Part shown: one piece after another, positions 10,150 through 19,708 of the stretch
Layout: each line of letters begins with the position of its first letter
Position numbering within the stretch: the first letter of the stretch is position 1
Assembly: GCA_963575745.1 (NCBI GenBank)
Contig: CAUYUJ010006335.1
Coordinates: 1,293,015-1,357,014, forward strand
DNA: 64,000 nucleotides
Origin: Prorocentrum cordatum
Lineage: Eukaryota; Sar; Dinophyceae; Prorocentrales; Prorocentraceae
Reading direction: 5' to 3'
The notes under the pieces: model-generated
The model's database searches: none
Seen by the model: the letters and a program-made list of their open reading frames with translations, nothing else
Told to the model about the DNA's origin: nothing
Translations under genes and position numbers: made by a program

Positions 10150-11790
10150 TTTCCCGTGCCTGCGGGGGGGGGCGCAGGGAGCATTCCACTTAAAGGCCTT
10201 CGACGACGACGCTCCTCCGCACCTGCTACAATGTTTACAGAAGGCCACACCACGAAAGACATGGAGGTGCGGAAGGTGGGTCGAGCGGAAGGTCTGGGCG
10301 TGATTCGGCCTGCACGGTTGGCACAGCCAGGGCTCTTTGGTCCCTTGTGCCTGGTACTTGAAACAGATGTTACACCGCGCCCCTTCTGGAACCTCCTCGA
10401 GAACGTGCTGAGCGTGGCCCCGCTTCTGGGGAGCCTGGATCCGTCCTCGTTTCTTGGGGGCAGGGGGCGGCGCGGGGAAAACCTCCCAGAAAAACTCCTG
10501 AATAGCGGCAAGGCGGTGCTGGATGAGGCTGAGTTCTCGGTCGCGGCCTCAGCACGGGTCGGGTGACCCACTCGGGCAATTGAGCTCGGGTGGCTGCATC
10601 GCTGGCTATCTTATCTGCCAGCTCATGAACTAAAACTGCCCAGGGCTGGATATTATAGTCCCAAAAAATCTGACTCGGACGAGTGGGACTTGGTTTTGTG
10701 AAACTCCACGGTCCCGTCGAGCCCCTGATGTGCCTTTCAAAAATCTTGCCATAGATCAGTGTTGGTCCTATGTTTCCGCTGGGCTCCCCTCAGTACTCCT
10801 CAATACACGCATGCTGAATTTGTCACAATCAGAATCTCACCACGGAGGTTGCGGAGGGCCTGCACGACCGCGTACAGCGCCCCGCGGTTGACGGTCTGCT
10901 TACCTGGCAGGCCTCCTCGAAGGGTTCCTATGGTCTCAAGGTCAGCATCTTTGACTCCTACACCCCATCCGATCCTCCTGAGCCTCGGGTCCAGCGGGAA
11001 ACGTCCACCTCCAGCGCCGGTCCCCACCAGGAACTTCCCCTTGATCGGGCCTCCTTGGATAATGAAGGACCCCGTGGCTCCAATGGTGGCTCGGGGGGGG
11101 TGTTGTTCCAGAGCTTCTATGGTAAAATCAGCTGGCTGCAATCCTCGTCCCCACTTCACTGGATATGACGGGAACTGCTCCACTGCCTTGGCCACCAGGT
11201 GCTGAGACTCGCTGATGGCGGGGTCGGGACTCCGACTCAAGACATGGCAGGTCCAGAAGCCCTGCAGGTCGTCCTCCATTGCCGCACCGCATCTGAAGCA
11301 ACGGGAGGGTTGGCAGGGCTTGCATTGGTGAGCACGGGCGTTCGTCCAGATCGACCCCTTCCCGATGGCGTGCAGCGCTTTTGCCCGCGCGGGCTGGTCG
11401 TCCCTCCGAAACTTTTGACAGGTAGGCTGAAATTTCTACGTGTCTATGCCAAACTTAGCCCCCCTTCCTAGGTGGAACATCGAGGCCCTCTCCCAGAGCG
11501 TCTGCGAAACGTGGATGCTGAAGGCTTCCAGGAACTCGGCTTGCCCTTTGAGGTCCCCTGGAGGCAACTTGTAACGCTTGTCCCCTGGAAGGATCCAACC
11601 CCAGGGCTCCACCATGTGCACGTTGAGGTCATGGAGGGTGGCGATGAGGGCGGAGTAGATGGAGGTGACCTTACTCTAGCGGGTCTTGCCCGCCAGCCGT
11701 TCAAATTGTGGGATACCATCTCTTGATTATGGCCTTGTGCAACTCGGGCTGCTAGCTGACAAGCTTAAACCAGGTGGCCACCAACTGCAT
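10150..11790 (-). pseudogene. Decayed non-LTR retroelement ORF (RNase H and zinc-binding tail)
   Basis: Minus-strand relic read in pieces. From about 11720 to 10800 one frame gives RDGIPQFERLAGKTR, then ALIATLHDLNVHMVEPWGW, then a Cys-rich CFRCGAA...DDLQGFWTCHV block, then an RNase H start (GWGVGV, QTVNRGALYAVVQALRN, VTNSACVY). It carries two in-frame TAG stops, including one at 11436-11438. The second frame (about 10650-10560) holds ELADKIASDAA, the end of RNase H. The third frame gives RCNICFKYQ, LCQPCRPNH and GVAFCKHCSRCG (about 10370-10210), the CxxC/His tail seen in dinoflagellate LINE-like elements. From family knowledge, the three expected acids (TDG, AEL, TDS) read TGA, GAL and TNS here, so the enzyme is dead. 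No reverse transcriptase core was found upstream. Confidence 0.65.
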
Positions 11791-12380
11791 GGGTAAAACA
11801 TGCGTAGGGTCTTCCTGCTGCTGGCCTCGGGCGGACAAATCGAAGCCTGCGGTGGTAAATCCATATCTGGGAACATCTCCTTTTCCTCCTCGTCCTCCCC
11901 CCTCCAATGTACAAAAGGCCCCCGCGCCGGTGGTACAGCAAGCAATTGGGCAAGTCCTGCGGCTGCAATTTGGGGTTGAGATCTTCTAAGTTTCGCCTGT
12001 TGGCGGATTGAATCTGACTCATCGCAATGAAAACAGCCTGTGGGAGTTGCAGTGTGACAGGTGTGGCGTGAGTGCACGTAACTTGCCTGTGCCCCTTCAG
12101 TTCCTTCCCCGTGCCTACTCGGTGGTCTTACGTCCTTATCTCTTATCGATTGTTCCTCGATATGGAAAAAAATGCGGAAAGAGCACACAATGCAGTAGTT
12201 AGGGCGAAGCATGTAAACGTGGTATCGGATAGTATTGGACATGAGTCGCGGATGGCGAATTCGGTGCCCTCAATGAGGACCATCAAATGTTCGAAATGCC
12301 CCCCGATGTGCCCCGCAACACTCAAAGACGACCCGACGACTTGTCACATACGAGGGCATTGTGTATGTGTTGTGATGGCC
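11791..12380. other. No gene recognised
   Basis: Lies upstream (minus sense) of the retroelement relic, where the reverse transcriptase would be expected. No FADD-like or other polymerase motif is visible, so the relic is either 5'-truncated or too decayed here. Confidence 0.4.
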
Positions 12381-12389
12381 GAGATGGCC

Positions 12390-12850
12390 CAAGAGGAGTC
12401 AGATGGGGTCCCAACAGAACCCCAAGAAGGAACTCGACGGAACCCACCGCGAAGGGGTCCTTTCGTAGCTTCCATTGGGGGCCTTCTTGGGGCACTCTCG
12501 AGGCCCTCCCGAAGCCCCCAGGATGCCCCAATGAGGCCCAAAAATGCCGCCAGAGACGTCTGAAGGAGGCAACAACGGAACCTGCCATACTAGAGACAGT
12601 GTGTAGATATTGCGGCATTCCAAGGGTCTTCCGAAGAAGCTTTTGAGGCCCTCCCAAAGCCTACAGGATGCCTCAGTGAGGCCCCAAGAGACGTTCAAAG
12701 GAGGCCCAAACTAACGGAGCCTGCCTACCACAAAGGGGTGCCTCGGTAGGTTCCGTCGGGGGCCCCCTTGGGCACTGTTGAGGCCCTACCGAAGGTTTAG
12801 GGAGGCACCAACGATGCCCCCAGAGGTCCCCAAGCGGTGCCCAGGGGTAC
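12390..12850 (-). repeat. TCTTGGGGCC-type minisatellite, minus orientation
   Basis: On the minus strand: irregular recurrences of GGGCCTC, TTGGGGCA, CTTCGGGAGGGCCTC and CTTGGGG, matching the plus-strand arrays at 34080 and 38580. The unit is 10-20 bp and degenerate. Confidence 0.6.
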
Positions 12851-12958
12851 CCTCTACTAACGATGTTCGCCTTGTTCCCTTCTGGTGTCTATATTGAACC
12901 CTCTGGCACATACGCTCTATGCTCTCTACTCTCTACCATATGCCCTCTACTTCAGTAT

Positions 12959-13159
12959 TCGGCGGCGCGCCTTGGGGAAGTGAGAAGGAGGATGATGGAC
13001 CTTCTCAGAAGGTGGCCAGGCTTCTCAGAAACCCTCCAGCCTTGGAGAGGTTCTCTGTGTCTTCGGGGAGAGCTTAGCAAACTTCTTAGAAGGCCCGAGG
13101 CCTTCGGAGTCTTCTGAGAAGCCCGCCTCTTCTCACTTCCCCCCTGGGCTCGCCGCCAA
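12959..13159. mobile_element. Foldback TIR element (201 bp) with 5-bp target duplication
   Basis: The left arm (12959-13010) begins TCGGCGGCG and contains GGGGAAGTGAGAAG and CTTCTCAGAA. The reverse complement of the right arm (13112-13159) begins TTGGCGGCG and contains GGGGAAGTGAGAAG and CTTCTCAGAA in the same order, so the arms are ~50-bp imperfect inverted repeats. It is flanked by the direct repeat AGTAT at 12954-12958 and 13160-13164. No coding capacity. This is the structure of a small non-autonomous DNA transposon. Confidence 0.75.
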
Positions 13160-13164
13160 AGTAT

Positions 13165-13690
13165 GCTCTCTGGAGGCCCTGGGAACCTGACTGCCTCTGG
13201 AAACCAGGAACCTGGCCGCCCACTGAACTCGGCGGCCTATTGTCGCCGAATCCTTCACAAGGCATAGAGCAAGAGAGCACGTGATGTTGTCCTATCGTAT
13301 CCTCCCGTTCCTCCTCCTCCGCCTCCTCCGCCTCATCCTTATCGTTCCTCTTCGCGTCAGCCGTTTTCTCGCATTTCCTGGACGCCTGTCTCTCACCTTG
13401 CCTGGGCGCTTGCCAGCGTACAACTGTCGCCACGTGAGCCTTCTTGGACCGTCTTGGGGGGCCTTTTGCGGCCCTCTTGATGCGCTCTGGAGGGCCTGAA
13501 GGGCGGCGCCCAGAAGGAAAACCATATGTTGACCCGAAGCGGCTTGGATACTTTCCGTCCAGGGACCTCCAGGGGCCGCTCCGCTCGCGAAGCAGAATTT
13601 TTGTAGTACTGTAAAGCAGTTACCGGAGATCTAAGCACGCCTCTGGCCCGTTGGGCCAGCGAATTGAGGAGACGAAGAGGGCCCGCTATT
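13165..13690. other. No gene recognised; TCC-rich patch at 13290-13350
   Basis: Contains a degenerate CCTCCTCCG pyrimidine array (purine array on the minus strand) and, at about 13440-13500, a short CTTGGGGGGCC patch. No protein supported. Confidence 0.4.
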
Positions 13691-13713
13691 GCAGCCATGC
13701 TATTCTTCTCGAC

Positions 13714-13741
13714 GCTCTCTCTCTCTCTCACACACACACAC
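13714..13741. repeat. (CT)n(CA)n compound microsatellite
   Basis: About seven CT followed by six CA dinucleotides. Confidence 0.9.
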
Positions 13742-13744
13742 TTT

Positions 13745-14170
13745 GCGTCGGTGGCTAGGCAGAGTAGCTGCGCTGGCGGAGGAGCTGACTAAACGGGGGC
13801 ACCGTTGTAGCAAATTGTGCCACAACGAAAGAGGATCGAAAAAGAAGGGAAGGGCGGCCGAAGGAGGCGGAGGAGGTGCGGGGGCCGCTCAGGGGGACGG
13901 GTCACGCAAGCCTCCGCAATTCCAGTTTCCCCCCTCCTCCCTCGCCGCGGGCGCGAGGGGGGCCCTCCGTCATGTTCGCCGTGACGCCATTCCGGAATGG
14001 CCTCACGCTGGGCGCCACGAACACCAGGGCCGGGGCCATGGAGTTGTACGGCTCGGTGTTCGCCAGGGGCCTCGCCGGGCGGGGGGGGCGGGGGCTCTCG
14101 GGGCCGCGAGCACCTTCCCCGGCCTCCTGCTTGCGACTCCTGCTCTGGCCCCTGTGCGTTGCATCTTCTC
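13745..14170. other. GC-rich stretch, no gene recognised
   Basis: Long open frames on both strands reflect GC content. No motif, array or domain recognised. Confidence 0.4.
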
Positions 14171-14172
14171 AC

Positions 14173-14316
14173 CGAGCGCGTTCCACTACTCGCAAAGTGC
14201 CTACACGCAAACGTCCGAAAAACATGTGTTTGCTTCGATGAAGCTTATCGTAGATCCCCTGCGGCGGATCCAGGCCATTTGCAAGTAGTTACTTTGCGAG
14301 TAGTGGAACGCGCTCG
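14173..14316. mobile_element. TIR element (144 bp), 32-bp near-perfect inverted ends
   Basis: The left end (14173-14204) reads CGAGCGCGTTCCACTACTCG and then CAAAG. The right end (14285-14316) is its reverse complement with 30 of 32 bases matching. The 80-bp interior is unrelated and non-coding. No clear target duplication was found. Short length with long inverted ends is typical of a MITE. Confidence 0.7.
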
Positions 14317-15239
14317 TCTATATTCGGGGGAACCTCGACCTGTCCCGAAATCGGCGTCATTTCTTGTGCCCGGCGCGGGCGCGATGTGGATGCGACGCAG
14401 ATTCGACGCGGATTCGACGAGTCCGCTTCGATACGGGTTCGACACGGACAGATGCGCGACGGGAAAAAGAAGGTCCTTTGAGCATGAGACATAAAACCTT
14501 GATCCTGCTCGTCGTTTCAGGGCCCACTTCGAGGAAATATGTTGTACAGGGGTTGCAGGATAGCAGACGTGGTGCTGTCATTCTGCCTCGCGCGTGAAGT
14601 CGCGCGCGACTTATGTGGCCGCACATTCTGCATGTGCAACCTGCAAAGATACACATAAGTATCCCTCCCCATCGACATTGCTCAAGCCATACACGATTAC
14701 CCAGGGATGGCGCACTCGACTGGCCCCAGAAACCAGGACACCGCAGATCAGGAGTCTGCGCATTCCAGCTGGAGAATGTTATGCGTGTGACGGAGAATGT
14801 CCCAGCCCACCAGTGCAGTTTGCTGGGGTACGTCAGTGTCCTGGCTTCATGGCGCCAGCATCGCAGAGCTGATTTCGTTCGGAAAACACTCGGATGGGCC
14901 CGGAGTGTCCTGGAGAATTTCGTTCCGGATTTCGAAGTGAATTTCGTGCGGATTTCTGGCCAGGAATGGAGTCTACACCAAACCCACGCGGAATTCACTT
15001 CGTTTTTCGCTCGCCGGCTCGGGGTTTTGCACTGACAGAAATCTACGCAGAAGTCCGCTGCAGCACGTCTGCCAGGTCGGTGCAGCGACGCGCGTCCCGG
15101 CGCAGTCCGGCCCTGGCCCGTGGGCCGTGGGCGCCCCTGCGAGCAATTGCCCAGGCGCCGAGGCCCAGGCGGCCGGGGCCGCAGGCAGAGGGGGAGCTTC
15201 GGGAGCCCTGAGACGGGGGTCGGTGCAGGCGGGGGTCGG
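14317..15239. other. No gene recognised; short internal inverted repeat
   Basis: An inverted repeat CGAAGTGAATT...AATTCACTTCG lies around 14935-15002. Small repeated words (ATTTCGT, TTTCTGGCCAGGAATGG) are present. No coding segment recognised. Confidence 0.4.
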
Positions 15240-15510
15240 CCAGAGCGCCGGATCTCGCAGGATCCTGCAGGGACAGGGTCGCACTGACACGCCAGACTCC
15301 CGAGGCCACGGCCTCGCCCACCCGGTCTTGAGTAGGCCGGGACGCTGTCCGCAACGGTGGTCGCATCGCATCGCATCGCTTTGGGCGCAGGATCCTGCAG
15401 GATCTTGCAGTATCCTTCGCACTGACCCGGGCTGAGGTGCAGGATCTTGCAGGATTTGCAGGATTCTGCAAGGCCTGACTCACCCGGGTCTGGATTGATC
15501 CGGGTCAGAA
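15240..15510. repeat. GCAGGATCTTGCAGGAT-type repeats
   Basis: Repeated, partly palindromic GCAGGATCCTGCAGG words alternate with TCGCACTGACCC. Related sequence recurs at about 20130-20230 (TTGCAGGAACCTGCAAAGTC, then TCGCACTGGCCC), so this is a dispersed family. Confidence 0.6.
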
Positions 15511-16096
15511 GAGCCCCGAGAGATAGGAAGAAGGAGGGAGGGAACTAGGGAAGGGGGAGAAAAAGGATATCCAGGGACAGCAGTTAGAACCAAGAAGACC
15601 GTCTTGTCCTCCTCTCGCCCCTTCGGCAGACTGGACAGCAGCGCGCGGGTGCCGCCTTCGTTGCAGCCCGTATTCCTCCCTTTTTGTGTTCCCTCTTCCT
15701 CCTCACCGTAGAGTTCCACTTCGACATCCTGCGCTCCCCCCCTTCCCCCCCTCCTCACCTTCCTGCCCTGCCCCTCCTCTCCCTCGCGAGACCCGCTCTG
15801 ATGGGCGTCCCGGCCCTGTTTTCCCTTCCCCCCCCCCCCTTGACTTGACCCTCTGTGGGCAAAGAACCTCCTCTCCCCCCCTTCCCCCTCGATCATTCCT
15901 CGCCTCCTCCCCCTCGATCATTCCTCCCCTCCTCCCCTGTTTTCCGTTCTCCCCCCCCCCTCGATCATTCTTCGCCTCCTCCCCTCCCTCAGCAGCGTCG
16001 GAGCGGAGGGGCTGGACCGGTGGAATCTACCCCGCGATCGCGGGCTGCCCGCAGTTCCTCTGCCTCGGCGGGGGAGGGGGCCACGACCTCCCCTCC
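15511..16096. other. C/T-rich stretch with repeated CCCTCGATCATTCCTC units
   Basis: Pyrimidine-rich plus strand with three near-copies of CCCTCGATCATTC (about 15886-15975) separated by C-runs. No gene supported. Confidence 0.5.
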
Positions 16097-16231
16097 GTCC
16101 TCCTCCTCCTCCTCCTCCTCCTCCTCCTCCCCCTCCTCGCCCTCCCCCTCCTCGCCCTCCCCCTCCTCGCCCTCCCCCTCCTCGCCCTACCCTCCTCGGG
16201 TCGCCTACGGCCCCGGGGGAAACCGTCCAGG
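16097..16231. repeat. (TCC)n, a 15-bp repeat, and conserved flank
   Basis: (TCC)n at 16097-16131 is followed by four CCCTCCTCGCCCTCC 15-mers. It then enters the flank CTCGGGTCGCCTACGGCCCC (from 16195) and GGGGGAAACCGT, which also follows the triplet arrays at 60873 and (inverted) 59615. Confidence 0.85.
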
Positions 16232-16276
16232 ACGGGGCAGGTGGCGAGGGGGGTCAGGGGCAGCGTTGCAGCCGGG

Positions 16277-16450
16277 GCGCTGAAAAAGGAACCCTTTGCG
16301 TTTGGGAGGGGCTCCGTGTTCCTTAGTTGTTTTGCTGTTTGCCTTAGGCTTTCCTTCGGTGTTCGATTGGATTTCGAAGTTTAATTTAAGGAAAAAGGGG
16401 CCTCGTTCCTTAATTATCGTTCCTCAGGTCAACGCCTCGACTGAAGTCGA
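16277..16450 (+). repeat. Dispersed repeat C, copy 1
   Basis: Aligns to 18403-18560. Shared: GCGCTGAA.AAGGAACCCTT; GGGGAG.GG.TC.GTGTTCCTT; GTTTGCCT.AGG; TCGAAGTTTAATT; and GTCAACG. It is followed by a GACTGAAGTCGAAG segment. Non-coding, origin unknown. Confidence 0.75.
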
Positions 16451-16564
16451 AGACCACAGCGGCATACACAAGTTGTCGAAGGTCCGCGCGGACTTTCGAA
16501 CGTTTGTGTTTATGTTTTTGCTGTTTCCTCTTCCTCCTCTTCTAATGAGAGTTGGAGAGGCTCA

Positions 16565-17180
16565 GGAGGGGATGCATCGACTCCCGATCGCCCAATGATC
16601 GCCTATAATGCCCGCTAGCCTACACCGCCCATGAACTTGCGGAATTCGCTTTCGGGTGCCGATCCGCCGATTGATCGGACCATGCATCGCCGCTTCCAGC
16701 TCGACTGTTCCCCCCCTCGGGCCAGTCCACCCCTTGACGTTCCCCTCCAAGGGGGGCCATGGCGGAGGGCGAGGGGGAGAGGACGATCGGCCAGGCGAGG
16801 GAGGCGGGAAGCCCAGGGGGGAGGCGGAGCAGGAGGACGTGTCAAATCAGCCAGGTCGAGCGAGTCAAATGGCCCCGCCGAATCCCCCCCTTCCTCCCAC
16901 AGCACAAAGCATCCAGTGGGGCACGCCTTGGTATTGGGACTGGAACTCGCTCCCACGCGAAGAGCGCGAGGGCTAGACCGAAAGCACAATAAGCCATGCC
17001 CCCTCCTCCTCCTCATATCTCCTCCTCCTCCTCATATCCTCCTCCTCCTCCTATCCTCCTCCTCCTCCTCGCGGAGCGAGAAGGATAGGAGGAGGAGGAT
17101 ATGAGTAGGATAGGAGCTCGCTGGCGGCACCGCTCCCCGCGAGTGGGCGCAGAGGGCAGGAAGCCGGGCCGCGCAGGGGC
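16565..17180. other. Repeat A/B-like segment, then GC-rich DNA
   Basis: 16565-16720 resembles the end of dispersed repeat B (GATGCATCG, CCGATTGATCGG, TTCCAGCTCGACTGTTCCCC). After that come purine-rich GC-rich sequence and a CTCCTCCTCCTCATATC patch (about 17000-17105). No gene recognised. Confidence 0.45.
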
Positions 17181-17466
17181 GGGCGCGGCGGAGACGGAGC
17201 ATTCGGGCGAGGTCGTCCTTCCGCCCACCCCTCGCGCAGCCGCGCCGCCGCTGTCGCTGCCCTGCGCCTCGCCGAACGGACCATGCTCCGCGCCCGCGCT
17301 GGAGCGCCACTTCCGAACCAAATGGGCGCGGCGGAGACAAAGCATTTGGGCGAGGTCGTCCTTCCGCCCACCCCTCGCGCAGCCGCGCCGCCGCTGTCGC
17401 TGCCCTGCGCCTCGCCGAACGAGCCAGCGTTCCGCGCCACCGCGCGGGGAGGCGCCACGTCCGAGC
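17181..17466. repeat. 143-bp tandem duplication
   Basis: Units 17181-17323 and 17324-17466 begin GGGCGCGGCGGAGAC and share a ~95-bp block that is almost identical, including GGGCGAGGTCGTCCTTCCGC. Their last ~40 bp diverge. The period is not a multiple of three, so it is unlikely to be selected coding sequence. Confidence 0.85.
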
Positions 17467-17771
17467 CCTAATGATGCGCACGGAGCCTGGGCGAGGGCGA
17501 CAGGCCGCCGAGCCACGGGGGCCCCCCGGAGCTGGCGGCTGAGGAGTACTCACCGCACCTGCAGACGACCCCAACGGGCTCCAGCGCCGCTTTGGACACC
17601 CGAAATGGGTACGGGAAAAACGGGCACAACGCCCAACAACACACGTTGTCCTGAAAACCCACAGCGGCCACTGCTGGGCAGGCGGCCGTCTGTCTCCAGT
17701 GTACACGGGCCGCGGCGACACCGACAGCGAGCCCTGTGCAAAATGAACAGGAACCGCTGCTGGGCACTACA

Positions 17772-17956
17772 CTCCAGATTTCGTAATAAAAGGGAGGGGG
17801 TCTTATTTCGGGGGGGGGGTCTCTTCCAGGCTATCTTGGAGGGCCCCGGGGGGGGTCTGGGGACGATGTCTTGGAGGGTTCTCCCACGGGGGGGGGGTCT
17901 AAAACTTCTCGTCTGGGAGGGTCCAGACCCCCTCGCTTTGATTACGAAATCTGGAG
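17772..17956. mobile_element. TIR element (185 bp) with G-run interior
   Basis: The left end (17772-17803) reads CTCCAGATTTCGTAAT and ends GAGGGGGTCT. The right end (17925-17956) is its reverse complement at 30 of 32 bases. The interior contains three runs of 8-10 G separated by TCT-rich linkers, a strong G-quadruplex candidate. No ORF, no clear target duplication. Confidence 0.75.
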
Positions 17957-18102
17957 TATGCGCCGCGCCGAGGCGGGGCGGCCACTTTCAGGCGAAGTCT
18001 GCGTGGCGCCGAGGAGACAGCGACATGTTCGTCCCCTCGCGGCTCGACGAAAACACTTTGCGAAAAGTGTGCGCTGCGCCCAGGCGGGAGCCCAGTCTGT
18101 AT

Positions 18103-18279
18103 CGTTCAACCGACCCCCATCCCCATCCCCACCCCCGTCGAGACCCTTACCAAAGTACCCCCCCCTTGTTAGGGATACGTCCCTCGACACCCGAAGGCAA
18201 CGGCCTATATCCCATCTATGGGGCAAAAACGGCCAGTGAGGCCCAGGCCAAGCGAGTGGGGATAGGGATCGGTTGAACG
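18103..18279. mobile_element. TIR element (177 bp)
   Basis: The left end CGTTCAACCGA followed by CCCCATCCCCAC is inverted at the right end (18256-18279; reverse complement CGTTCAACCGATCCCTATCC). The left arm has a ~6-bp expansion of the CCCCAT word. It lies 146 bp downstream of the 17772 element. No target duplication identified. Confidence 0.65.
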
Positions 18280-18402
18280 CTGCTCAGCTCTCTTCGAGAA
18301 ATGAGCGCAGCGCCGAGGCGAGCGCGACCTTTCGGTCTTTCGCGCGGGATGTGCGCCCCGTCCCCTTCTGCCACGCATCTTGAAGCATGGACAACATACA
18401 GT

Positions 18403-18560
18403 TGGTGCGCTGAAGAAGGAACCCTTCTCGTTGGGGAGAGGTTCGGTGTTCCTTGATTGTTGTACAGTTTGCCTGAGGTTTCCCAGAGGCTGTCCATTTG
18501 AAGTCGAAGTTTAATTAAAAGGCACCGTTCTTCATTGATCGCTCCTTACGTCAACGTCCC
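18403..18560 (+). repeat. Dispersed repeat C, copy 2
   Basis: Second copy of the segment at 16277-16450, same orientation, about 2.1 kb apart. The TTCGAAGTTTAATT-like core (here GTCGAAGTTTAATTA) and the flanking GGTTCGGTGTTCCTT are conserved. Confidence 0.75.
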
Positions 18561-18584
18561 GACAGTAATGTCCATGCTGAGACG

Positions 18585-19098
18585 AGAGACGTAGACGTTG
18601 TTTTGTTTTTGTTTTGCCCCGTGGTACACAAAAGGCCCGTATAGAATCCTGATCTGCCAGCTAGGCGACAGAGTGGGCGTATACACTGATAAAACATAGG
18701 GGTTAAGCGCTCTGGCCAAGCACTGCGCGCAGAGGAGAACAGGGGGAAAGGAGGAAGGCAACCGAGTACCGAGCCCGCGGTGCCTCTGGCCGAGGCGACA
18801 AGACACCCCCATGTTCCCACAGTTTGCGGTGAAGGGGGTTGCTCGAAAGAGACGGAAAAAACGTAGACGTTATTCTTATTACAAGTAGGACAGAAGGGCC
18901 CGATTGGGTCCTTATCGGCCAGCGTGGCGATAGAGTAGGAGCAAATACGAAACATTGGGGTTTGGGCGCTCTGGCCAAGCACAGCGCGCAGAGGAGAACA
19001 GGGGGAAAGGAGGAAGGCAACCGAGTACCGATCCCGTGGTGCCCTCGGCCGAGGCGAAAAGACACCCATTTGTCCACCCTTTGCGGTGAAGGAGGCAG
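18585..19098. repeat. ~260-bp tandem duplication
   Basis: Two units starting at ACGTAGACGTT (18589 and 18861). Their right two-thirds, from the GCGCTCTGGCCAAGCAC word through GGGGGAAAGGAGGAAGGC and ACCGAGTACCGA, are nearly identical (offset 259 bp); the left thirds are diverged with indels. Both end in TTTGCGGTGAAGG. Confidence 0.85.
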
Positions 19099-19485
19099 AT
19101 TCGGAAGAGAGCGTACTATTGGGAAACAACAGCAGGAGGAGCAGGGATTGGACCAGGATTAGACCAGGGCCAGCCTTTTGGCAGAGTTGGATGAAAATGA
19201 AGCGCAACCGCCTAAAACACATTCCCTCTCCGATTCCCCGGCGATCCGGACGTCCGCCGCCGCGGTCCGTTGTCTGCCTCCTGCCCGAGAACAAGGGGAG
19301 GCCCTGCGTACCATTTTTATGCGGCCTTTGTTGGAACTGCTGGCGGCGTGGTGCTGACGAGCCTAACGGAGTCGGGCATCGTCTTCGGGGCGGAGACCTG
19401 CAACGCACAGATGGCCAAGAACGCGAAGGCTCCCGTCGGCGCCCGGGCTGTCGGGAGAGCGGCGTAGAGGCACACGGTAAGGAAT

Positions 19486-19548
19486 GTGTGCTTAGTGTGT
19501 CGCGCCGTTGGGTCTGGGCCCACCACGCTTCGGCGCGACACGCTAAGC
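19486..19548. repeat. Stem-loop target interrupted by a TIR element
   Basis: GCTTAGTGTGTCGCGCCG (19490-19507) pairs with CGGCGCGACACGCTAAGC (19531-19548) across a 23-nt loop, with one mismatch. The stem would extend further if joined to the bases after the right target duplication (19717 on), so the hairpin predates the insertion of the adjacent element. Confidence 0.75.
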
Positions 19549-19708
19549 TGAAGTCGGGCGTGTCCCTCTACAGGGGGAACCTTCAACAATAATCAAAAAG
19601 TAGTCAGGGGACGATTTGTTGACCATTTTCTGATATTTTTTGAGTAGTTGTTGGGTATGTTCGATTTTTCGTCCAAAATCCCCCAGTAGGGGGACATGCC
19701 CGACCGAA
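19549..19708 (+). mobile_element. 160-bp TIR element, copy 1, with 8-bp target duplication
   Basis: The left end TGAAGTCGGGC then GTGTCCCTCTACAGGGG is inverted at the right end (reverse complement TTCGGTCGGGC then ATGTCCCCCTACTGGGG). It is flanked by the perfect direct repeat CGCTAAGC at 19541-19548 and 19709-19716. The AT-richer interior contains GATTTGTTGACCATT and TTTTTCGTCCAAAATC, shared with the copy at 43099. No ORF. Confidence 0.9.

Noticed and set aside
14935-15002. Inverted repeat CGAAGTGAATT / AATTCACTTCG as another TIR element
   Set aside because: Arms are only about 18 bp with mismatches and no flanking duplication; too weak to call an element.
17101-18276. 391-codon plus-strand ORF
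   Set aside because: It spans a 143-bp tandem duplication and two TIR elements, with no domain; open because of GC content.
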